From: Nocardia aurea
GTDB taxonomy: Bacteria; Actinomycetota; Actinomycetes; Mycobacteriales; Mycobacteriaceae
Reading direction: 5' to 3'
DNA: 64,000 nt
Assembly (NCBI RefSeq): GCF_003123685.1
Contig: NZ_QCYJ01000172.1
Span: forward strand, 186,001 to 250,000
In this document: one piece after another, positions 57,887 to 64,000 of the stretch
Layout of the letters: the number at the start of each line of letters is the position of its first letter
How positions within the stretch are numbered: the stretch's first letter is position 1
Notes under the pieces: generated by a model
What the model saw: only the letters and a program-made list of their open reading frames with translations
What the model was told of the DNA's origin: nothing
Databases searched by the model: none
Translations under genes and position numbers: made by a program

Positions 57887-59434
57887 GTGAGCATCGCGAA
57901 TTCCGAGGATTCGTCGGGAACTGCGGCCATCGACGCCGAATTCCTCGCGCTACCACTGGCCGCGCTGACCGACGCCGCGCTCGGCGCGGCGAGATCCGCG
58001 GGCGCCGAATACGCCGACCTGCGTGTGCACCGACTGGTGACCCAATCGATTCGGCTGCGCGACGGTGATGTCGAGGCGATCACGAACGCGACCGATCTCG
58101 GATTCGCCGTCCGCGTGATCGTCGACGGCACCTGGGGTTTCGCGTCGCATCCGGCACTGACCCCGCAGACCGCCGCCGAGGTGGCGCGGCGCGCGGTCAC
58201 GGTCGCCACGACGTTGCGCGCGCTCAACAGGGAACGCGTCGAACTCGCCGACGAACCGGTCTACCGTGACGCGCGCTGGTCCTCGGCCTACGACATCGAT
58301 CCGTTCTCGGTGCCGACGACGGAGAAGGTCGCACTGCTCCAGGACTATTCGGAACGTCTGTCCGGCGCCGACGGCGTCGACCACGTGACCGCGTTGGTAC
58401 TCCAGGTCAAGGAGCAGACCTACTACGCCGACACCGCGGGCTCCTCGATCACCCAGCAGCGGATTCGCCTGCATCCCGCCCTGGAAGCGGTCACCGTCGA
58501 TTCGTCGGCGGGCGTTTTCGAGAGTATGCGGACACTCGCGGCGCCCGCGGGCCGGGGCTGGGAGTACGTCACCGGAGCCGACGGGGTCTGGGATTGGGAC
58601 GACGAACTCGCCCAGATCCCGGCCTGGCTCGCCGAGAAGGTGAAAGCACCCGGTGTGGCGCCGGGGCCGACCGACCTGGTGATCGACCCGACCAATCTGT
58701 GGCTCACCATCCACGAATCCATCGGGCACGCCACCGAGTACGACCGCGCGATCGGCTACGAATCCGCGTACGCGGGCACCTCCTTCGCCACCCCGGACAA
58801 ACTCGGGACCCTGCGGTACGGCACGCCGATCATGCACGTCACCGGTGACCGTACCGAACGACACGGACTGGCCAGCGTCGGTTACGACGACGAGGGCGTG
58901 GCCGGACAGCGCTGGGATCTGGTCCGTGACGGAACCCTGGTCGGCTACCAACTCGACCGGGTCTTCGCCCCGCGTCTGGGCCTCGAACGTTCCAACGGCT
59001 GCTCCTACGCCGATTCCCCGCATCACGTGCCGATCCAGCGCATGGCCAATGTCTCGTTGCAACCCGACCCCGAGGCGGACACCAGCACCGAGGAACTGAT
59101 CTCGCGGGTCGAGGACGGCATCTACATCGTCGGCGACCGGTCGTGGTCGATCGATATGCAGCGCTACAACTTCCAGTTCACCGGACAGCGCTTCTTCCGT
59201 ATCCGTGACGGCAAACTCGGCGGGCAGTTGCGCGATGTCGCCTATCAGGCGACGACCACCGATTTCTGGGGGTCGATGGAAGCGGTCGGCGGTCCGTCCA
59301 CCTGGCAGCTCGGCGGTGCGTTCAACTGCGGAAAGGCTCAGCCCGGTCAGGCGGCCCCGGTCAGCCACGGCTGCCCGTCGATCCTGGTGCGCGGCATCAA
59401 TATTCTCAACACGCGGACGGAGGCAGGGCAGTGA
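57887..59434 (+). CDS. tldD: TldD metalloprotease subunit
   Basis: The 515-residue protein is a TldD-type peptidase with the zinc motif HESIGH (His276, Glu277, His281), followed by a C-terminal barrel domain. TldD/TldE pairs digest leader peptides and unfolded peptides in the cytoplasm, and mature some ribosomally made natural products. No precursor peptide gene was seen here. The start is a GTG at 57887, possibly leaderless. Its stop overlaps tldE as GTGA. Confidence 0.93.
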   Translation: MSIANSEDSSGTAAIDAEFLALPLAALTDAALGAARSAGAEYADLRVHRLVTQSIRLRDGDVEAITNATDLGFAVRVIVDGTWGFASHPALTPQTAAEVARRAVTVATTLRALNRERVELADEPVYRDARWSSAYDIDPFSVPTTEKVALLQDYSERLSGADGVDHVTALVLQVKEQTYYADTAGSSITQQRIRLHPALEAVTVDSSAGVFESMRTLAAPAGRGWEYVTGADGVWDWDDELAQIPAWLAEKVKAPGVAPGPTDLVIDPTNLWLTIHESIGHATEYDRAIGYESAYAGTSFATPDKLGTLRYGTPIMHVTGDRTERHGLASVGYDDEGVAGQRWDLVRDGTLVGYQLDRVFAPRLGLERSNGCSYADSPHHVPIQRMANVSLQPDPEADTSTEELISRVEDGIYIVGDRSWSIDMQRYNFQFTGQRFFRIRDGKLGGQLRDVAYQATTTDFWGSMEAVGGPSTWQLGGAFNCGKAQPGQAAPVSHGCPSILVRGINILNTRTEAGQ

Positions 59435-60816
59435 CGGAGTTGCCGCACGCGGGCGAGGTGGTCGAGCGGGTACTGGCGCTCTCGAAGGCCGACGAGGTGA
59501 TGGTCATCGTCTCCGACGCGTCCGAGGCGACGTTGCGCTGGGCCGGTAATTCGATGACGACCAACGGTTCGACGACCGCGCGGGACTGGGCGGTCGTCTC
59601 CGTCTTCCGCGAGGGACCGCAGACCGCACGCGTCGGCAGTATCAGCTCCACCAGCGTCGATCCGGACGAGATCGAGGCGGTGGTGCGGGCCAGCGAGGCG
59701 GCGGCCGGTAGCGCCGAACCCGCGAAAGACGCCATGCCGCTGCTGGAACCGCGAGCCGACGCCGAGGACTGGTCCGCGCCGCCCGCACGCACCGGCATCG
59801 AGGTGTTCACCGAACTCGCGCGCGATCTCGCGGTCGGATTCGACGGTACGGACCGTCTCTACGGGTACGCCGAACACCGGGTCGTCACCACCTGGCTCGG
59901 CACGTCGACCGGGGTCCGTCGCCGTTTCACCCAGCCGACGGGGTCGGTGGAGATCAACGGGAAGCGCGGCGAGGGCGCGGATCTGGCCAGCGCCTGGGTC
60001 GGGGTCGGGACCACCGACTTCACCGATGTCGATATCGCCGGGATGCTCGCCGACCTGTCACGCAGGCTGGATTGGGCGGGCACCAGGATCGATCTGCCCG
60101 CCGGGCGCTACGAGACGCTGATGCCGCCGTCCACCGTCGCGGACATGATGATCTATATGTCCTGGTCGATGGAGGGCCGAGGCGCGCACGAAGGACATTC
60201 GGCGTTCGCGCGCGCGGGCGGCACCCGGGTCGGCGAGCGACTCAGCGAGATTCCGCTGACGCTGTACTCCGATCCGGAGGCGAGCGGACTCGAGTACCAG
60301 CCGTTCGTCGCGACCCGCGCGTCGTCGGAGGCGATGTCGGTCTTCGACAACGGGTTGTCCGCGCGACGGGTCGACTGGCTGCGCGACGGCGTGATCGAAT
60401 CGCTGATCTATCCGCGCGCCACCGCCGCCGAATACGACGCTCCCGCGACCGTCCCCGGCGACAACCTGCTGCTGACCGGCGGCTCCGAGGCCACCCTGGA
60501 CGAGATGATCGCGCGCACCGAACGCGGTCTGCTGCTGACCACGCTCTGGTACATCCGCGTCGTCGATCCGGCGACCCTGTTGCTCACCGGGCTCACCCGT
60601 GACGGGGTCTACCTGATCGAGAACGGCGAGGTGGTCGGCGCGGTCAACAACTTCCGCTTCAACGAGAGCCCGCTGGATCTGCTGCGGCGCGCGACCGAGG
60701 CGGGCGCGACCGAGACGACGCTGCCGCGCGAGTGGAAGGACTGGTTCACCCGAACCGCCATGCCGCCGTTGCGCATTCCCGACTTCCACATGTCGTCGGT
60801 GAGTCAGGCGACCTGA
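59431..60816 (+). CDS. tldE: TldE/PmbA, partner subunit of TldD
   Basis: The 461-residue protein has the PmbA/TldE fold but no HExxxH motif, as expected for the non-catalytic partner that shapes the cavity of the TldD-TldE heterodimer. Characteristic blocks are GYAEHRVVTTWLGTSTGVRR and LLLTGLTRDGVYLIENGEVVG. Its start overlaps the tldD stop by 4 nt, supporting equal production. It is convergent with the DUF4333 gene. Confidence 0.92.
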   Translation: MTELPHAGEVVERVLALSKADEVMVIVSDASEATLRWAGNSMTTNGSTTARDWAVVSVFREGPQTARVGSISSTSVDPDEIEAVVRASEAAAGSAEPAKDAMPLLEPRADAEDWSAPPARTGIEVFTELARDLAVGFDGTDRLYGYAEHRVVTTWLGTSTGVRRRFTQPTGSVEINGKRGEGADLASAWVGVGTTDFTDVDIAGMLADLSRRLDWAGTRIDLPAGRYETLMPPSTVADMMIYMSWSMEGRGAHEGHSAFARAGGTRVGERLSEIPLTLYSDPEASGLEYQPFVATRASSEAMSVFDNGLSARRVDWLRDGVIESLIYPRATAAEYDAPATVPGDNLLLTGGSEATLDEMIARTERGLLLTTLWYIRVVDPATLLLTGLTRDGVYLIENGEVVGAVNNFRFNESPLDLLRRATEAGATETTLPREWKDWFTRTAMPPLRIPDFHMSSVSQAT

Positions 60817-60836
60817 GCCGACGGCGTGCCCCGCTG

Positions 60837-61370
60837 CTAGTGCGGGCGGCTGACCTCGTAGGTGCCGTCGAGATCGGTGACGGTGATCGTCACGCTCTTC
60901 TTGATCCCGTCCACCTTGGCCGTGCAGTCGAACACCGTGCCCACCTCCACCGGCTGACCGGCGGGGCATTTCACCTCGCGGACGTCTTCCTGGCCGTAGG
61001 ACTCGCCCAGCACCTGTACCACGCCGCGCTGGACGACCAGCGGATCCAGATTCTCCGGCGCGCTCGCGACGCTGGTGCGCGCCGCGATCGTCGAGGGCAC
61101 CGCCGCGGCGGGCGGTATCACCGGCACACTGGCCTGGGGCGACGACGCCGCCGGTTTCGGCGCGGTGTCGGGCATCGATGACTCCCGGATGCCGACCACG
61201 ATCAGACCGCTGATCACCCCCGCGATCGCGATGACGAAAGCGGCGACGACGCCGGCGATGATCACCGGCACCCAGCCGTTCGCGGTGGACCGGGGTGCCT
61301 GCCCCGACGCCGAGTGATCGGCGATCGGGTAAGGGCGAGAGGTATTCGGCTGTCGCGTCGGTACCGTCAT
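60837..61370 (-). CDS. DUF4333 membrane-anchored protein
   Basis: The 177-residue protein has a short cytoplasmic tail, one transmembrane segment (about 33-62), a Pro/Ala-rich linker, and an extracytoplasmic DUF4333 domain with a disulfide-type Cys pair (VKCPAGQ and VFDCTAKVDG). The family is common in mycobacteria and its function is unknown. The ATG at 61370 follows a GGGAGGGAA site; GTG 61373 is one codon upstream. Confidence 0.85.
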   Translation of the reverse strand: MTVPTRQPNTSRPYPIADHSASGQAPRSTANGWVPVIIAGVVAAFVIAIAGVISGLIVVGIRESSMPDTAPKPAASSPQASVPVIPPAAAVPSTIAARTSVASAPENLDPLVVQRGVVQVLGESYGQEDVREVKCPAGQPVEVGTVFDCTAKVDGIKKSVTITVTDLDGTYEVSRPH

Positions 61371-61522
61371 CACGTTCCCTCCCCCCGGGGCAGGGCCGAA
61401 AAATGAGGTCTGCCAGTGAACTACCCCGGTGCGCGCGCAAGGATAACCGAGTCGGTGGGTCCTTCGCCCCGCACTCCCCCGAATCGCCCTACCGGACTTG
61501 CGGATTGCGTATCACCGTATGG

Positions 61523-61918
61523 TTACGGCGCAGGTGGGGGCGTCGTCGTGATCTCGATCCCGATGGTCCCGGATTTCCCGCGACGCAGATTGCTTCCGAT
61601 GATGGTCAGCGGACCGAGGATGAAGTACTTGCGCATCAGCAGTTTGCGCACCCGCGCGGTGCCCTCGGCGTCCAGGATCCGGCCGGTGCCTTCGACCACC
61701 TCGCCGCGTGGCTTGCCGCGTACGTCGCAGGGCTGCACGGTGACCGCGGGATTCTTGCGCAGCCGTTTCACCTTCCAACTGTCGGTGACGGTCCAGATGA
61801 ACAGTTTGTCGCCGTCGGCCACCGCCCACAGGGGCGTCCCGACGGGGGTGCCGTCCTTCCGGAACGTCGTCAGGAGAACGTAGTCCGCGGCGCCGAGGGC
61901 CCCCAGGGTATTGGTCAT
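61523..61918 (-). CDS. PPOX class flavin/F420-binding split-barrel protein
   Basis: The 131-residue split-barrel protein has the F420/FMN-binding pattern of the PPOX family (YVLLTTFRKDGTPVGTPLWAV, then IWTVTDSWKVKRLRKNPAVTV). Such proteins reduce small substrates with F420H2 or bind flavin; the cofactor cannot be told from sequence by eye. It starts 9 nt after the PadR stop and probably forms an operon with it. Confidence 0.88.
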   Translation of the reverse strand: MTNTLGALGAADYVLLTTFRKDGTPVGTPLWAVADGDKLFIWTVTDSWKVKRLRKNPAVTVQPCDVRGKPRGEVVEGTGRILDAEGTARVRKLLMRKYFILGPLTIIGSNLRRGKSGTIGIEITTTPPPAP

Positions 61919-61927
61919 GACCGCAGC

Positions 61928-62500
61928 CTAATCATCGGGAACGGGGTCCGCTCGGTCCTGCATGTCGTATTCGCCCGCCTCCAGCCTGGCGAGAATGCCA
62001 CCGGTCCAGGTCGAGAGATTGCCGAAGACACCGCTCCACAATTCGAGAAGATCGGTGGCGTGCGGCGCTTCGTAGCGGCCGGGGAAATCGGGAATCATCG
62101 CGAGCAGTTCCGCGCGCACCGTGTCGCTGTTGCGGCGCTGCTCGCGCAATTTCTCGATGACGTGCGCGCGGGGCAGTGCGTCCATGAAGGCGATGGCCGC
62201 GCCCAACTCCTCCATATCGATGCTCACCAACGCCGCGTCCATCAGCGCGCGGAATTCCGTTTCCCCGGCCTCGGTGAGCGTGAACAGGGTTCGTCCCGGC
62301 CCCTTCTCGCTGCTCTCGGTATCGGAGGCGCTCAACTTTCCTTCCGCGCCGAGCTGTTTCAGGGCGTGATAGATCGAGCCCGGCTTCACATTGGTCCACG
62401 TGTCCGCGCGCCACGACAGCAGTTCGGCGCGCACGGCGTACCCGTGGGCGCGCCCCTGCCTGCGGATCACCCCGAGCACGAGCAGTCGCACCGAGGACAT
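61928..62500 (-). CDS. PadR-family transcriptional regulator
   Basis: The 190-residue regulator has a PadR winged helix (VLGVIRRQGRAHGYAVRAEL, KPGSIYHALKQL) and a C-terminal helical Vir-type domain. It likely represses until a ligand is sensed. ATG 62500 gives the best ribosome spacing; ATG 62509 and GTG 62533 are alternatives. The perfect palindrome at 62579-62594 lies upstream, shared with the divergent VOC gene, so autoregulation and control of that gene are likely. Confidence 0.9.
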   Translation of the reverse strand: MSSVRLLVLGVIRRQGRAHGYAVRAELLSWRADTWTNVKPGSIYHALKQLGAEGKLSASDTESSEKGPGRTLFTLTEAGETEFRALMDAALVSIDMEELGAAIAFMDALPRAHVIEKLREQRRNSDTVRAELLAMIPDFPGRYEAPHATDLLELWSGVFGNLSTWTGGILARLEAGEYDMQDRADPVPDD

Positions 62501-62578
62501 GTCGACCATCCTTTCCTTCGCCGTCGACCGCACATGCTACTCGAGCTTGACTTCCCCGAAACGCGCCTTAGGCTGGAG

Positions 62579-62594
62579 TAGTCAAATTTGACTA
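62579..62594. promoter_or_regulatory. Perfect 16-bp palindrome, candidate PadR operator
   Basis: TAGTCAAATTTGACTA is an exact inverted repeat in the gap between padR and the VOC gene, 28 bp before the VOC ATG. An A/T-rich centre inside this G+C-rich region and a partial half-site (CTTGACTT, about 62546-62553) support a regulatory role. Confidence 0.75.
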
Positions 62595-62621
62595 GCTTCG
62601 ATAACGTGGAGGAACATCCCG

Positions 62622-63341
62622 ATGGGCGACACCCCGGTTCCCGTGCTCTGGACCGCAGCACCGGCCGCGACCCTGGATTTCTACCGAACACTCGGCTACA
62701 CCGTGACCCACGAGCAGACCCGCCCCTACGTCTATCTCGCCTTCGAACGCAACGACTGCCCGATCCACTTCACCGGGGCGCCGGAGACAGCGGAATCGAT
62801 CATCGAACATGTCGGCTGCCTGGTGATGGTCGACAACGTGGCCGATGTGCACCGCGAATTCAGCACCGCCCTGCGGGCCCACTTCGGGAAGATTCCCGTC
62901 AAAGGGCGTCCGCGCATCACCCGATTCCGTCCCGGCCAGAGTCGATTCAGCCTCGTCGACCCCGACGGCAACACCCTCGTATTCATCCAGCGCGACGAAC
63001 CCGAGGATGTCGAATACGGGGGTTCGACCGAACTGGAGGATCTCGCGCGCGTGCTCGACAATGCCCGCATCCTGCGCGATTTCAAGAACGACGACAAAGC
63101 CGCAACGCGGGTGCTCGAGGTCGGCCTTGGCCGGTTCGCCACGGTCGCGACCCCGCTCGAACGCGCCCGCGCCATGGCGATGCTCGCCGAATTGGCGGTG
63201 GCCATGGACGAACCGCGGCGCGCCGAGAAATTTCGCGCCGATATCCGCGCGCTGGAATTGTCCGCCGAGGACCGCGCCGCCGTCACCGAAGAACTGCGCG
63301 CGGGCACCGATCTGGAGCACTGGCTCGACGGTGACGGCTAA
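62622..63341 (+). CDS. VOC (glyoxalase/bleomycin-resistance-like) protein with helical extension
   Basis: The 239-residue protein has a VOC domain of about 120 residues (PVLWTAAPAATLDFYRTLGY at the start, FSLVDPDGNTLVFIQ at the end) and then a mostly helical C-terminal part of about 100 residues (LEDLARVLDNARILRDFK) that I do not recognise. VOC proteins bind metals or sequester drugs. Coupling to a PadR regulator suggests induction by a xenobiotic. Its stop overlaps the map stop by 4 nt (convergent). Confidence 0.87.
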   Translation: MGDTPVPVLWTAAPAATLDFYRTLGYTVTHEQTRPYVYLAFERNDCPIHFTGAPETAESIIEHVGCLVMVDNVADVHREFSTALRAHFGKIPVKGRPRITRFRPGQSRFSLVDPDGNTLVFIQRDEPEDVEYGGSTELEDLARVLDNARILRDFKNDDKAATRVLEVGLGRFATVATPLERARAMAMLAELAVAMDEPRRAEKFRADIRALELSAEDRAAVTEELRAGTDLEHWLDGDG

Positions 63342-64000
63342 CCCGCGACGGTGAGCACTCGCGGACCGTCGGCGGTGATCGCGACCGTATGTTCGGAATG
63401 GGCGGTGCGGGAACCGTCGGCGGACCGGATGGTCCAGCCGTCGGGGTCGGTGTAGATCCGGTCGGTGGTGCGCGCGAACCAGGGTTCGATGGCGATGGTC
63501 AGGCCGGGCCGCAGCGTGTAGCCGCGGCCCGGCCTGCCCGCGTTGGGGATGTGCGGATCCTCGTGCATGGTCCGCCCGAGACCGTGGCCGCCGAATTCGG
63601 TGTTCACCGGGTAGCCGTGGGAGCGGGCGACCCCGGCGATGGCGGCGGAGATGTCACCGATCCGATTACCGGGCTGGGCGGCCTCGATGGCGGCGGCCAG
63701 CGCCTCCTCGGTCGCGCGGACCAGTCGCAGATCTTCCGAATCGGCGGTGCCGACGATGACCGTGGTCGCGGAATCGGCCACCCACCCGTCGATGCCGACG
63801 GCGAGATCGATACTGAGCACATCACCGTCGCGCAACCGGTAGTCGAACGGAAGTCCGTGCAGCACGGCGTCGTTCACCGAGAGGCAGACCGTGTTGCGGA
63901 ACGGTCCGCGCCCGAACGAGGGCGCGTAGTCCCAGTAACAGGATTGCGCACCGGCCTCCCGGATACGTTCGCGCACATGCGCTTCCAGCTCGAGCAGGTT
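63338..64000 (-). CDS. map: Methionine aminopeptidase, type I (N-terminus outside window)
   Basis: The 220 visible residues contain the pita-bread fold with metal ligands in SIDLAVGIDGWVADSATT (two Asp), GGHGLGRTMHEDP (His), IAIEPWF (Glu) and AHSEHTVAI (Glu). It removes the N-terminal Met from new proteins. The frame is open to the window edge, so the 5' end and start codon lie beyond it. It is convergent with the VOC gene. Confidence 0.95.
   Translation of the reverse strand, partial: NLLELEAHVRERIREAGAQSCYWDYAPSFGRGPFRNTVCLSVNDAVLHGLPFDYRLRDGDVLSIDLAVGIDGWVADSATTVIVGTADSEDLRLVRATEEALAAAIEAAQPGNRIGDISAAIAGVARSHGYPVNTEFGGHGLGRTMHEDPHIPNAGRPGRGYTLRPGLTIAIEPWFARTTDRIYTDPDGWTIRSADGSRTAHSEHTVAITADGPRVLTVAG

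Overview
The window is G+C-rich, with many GTG starts, short leaders and tightly overlapping genes. It looks like a mycolic-acid actinomycete, most likely Nocardia or a close relative. Markers for this are RbpA, a site matching the KstR pattern, a DrrAB-type exporter, a PPOX split-barrel protein, a GT87 mannosyltransferase, a DUF4333 protein, and a block resembling the mycobacterial rbpA-ppm1-lnt-fxsA neighbourhood. No rRNA, tRNA, insertion sequence, prophage or CRISPR array was seen.

Left part (1-17150). A partial DapB-like oxidoreductase and a FabG3-like steroid SDR diverge around a 14-bp KstR-type palindrome. Next come an exported DAPG-hydrolase-like protein and an MscS channel. A compact minus-strand operon follows (15564 to 4179). 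It starts with a 25-residue Cys-rich leader peptide and continues with a complete peptide-type ABC importer, an acyl-CoA-dehydrogenase-like flavoprotein, two NtaA/SnaA/DszA-type monooxygenases and two tandem aldo/keto reductases. The leader and the enzyme set together suggest uptake and oxidative desulfurisation of an organosulfur compound, controlled by cysteine supply. A GT87 mannosyltransferase diverges from it.

Middle part (17151-31600). This is mostly housekeeping and stress genes: coupled msrB-msrA with a strong terminator, a PhoD-like phosphatase, a front-end fatty acid desaturase, a SUKH-like gene broken by an in-frame TGA, an ABM-domain membrane protein with guanine deaminase, HdeD, a PhnB-like VOC protein, a GT9 glycosyltransferase, an ArsR regulator, an M23 peptidase with MtrA-like boxes, a membrane protein, and rbpA with two candidate promoters, one of the sigma-H/sigma-R type.

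Core accessory region (31605-47758). A three-gene operon encodes a four-module NRPS (4587 aa, C-A-T x4 then TE) followed by DrrA/DrrB-type exporter genes. Module 1 resembles EntF and carries an exact serine code. Modules 2-4 have related hydrophobic codes that I cannot match to a residue. The operon lies between rbpA and lnt, where mycobacteria carry ppm1, and no ppm1 is seen in this window. The product is predicted to be an N-acylated or N-arylated Ser-containing lipo- or depsipeptide.

Right part (47759-64000). Lnt, an amidohydrolase and FxsA continue the conserved block. A NarL-type response regulator and its likely histidine kinase follow, separated by a DUF4132 gene on the opposite strand. 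Then come a TSUP transporter, a TetR regulator divergent from tldD-tldE, a DUF4333 protein, a PPOX protein, a PadR regulator divergent from a VOC gene around a perfect 16-bp palindrome, and the 3' part of a methionine aminopeptidase gene.
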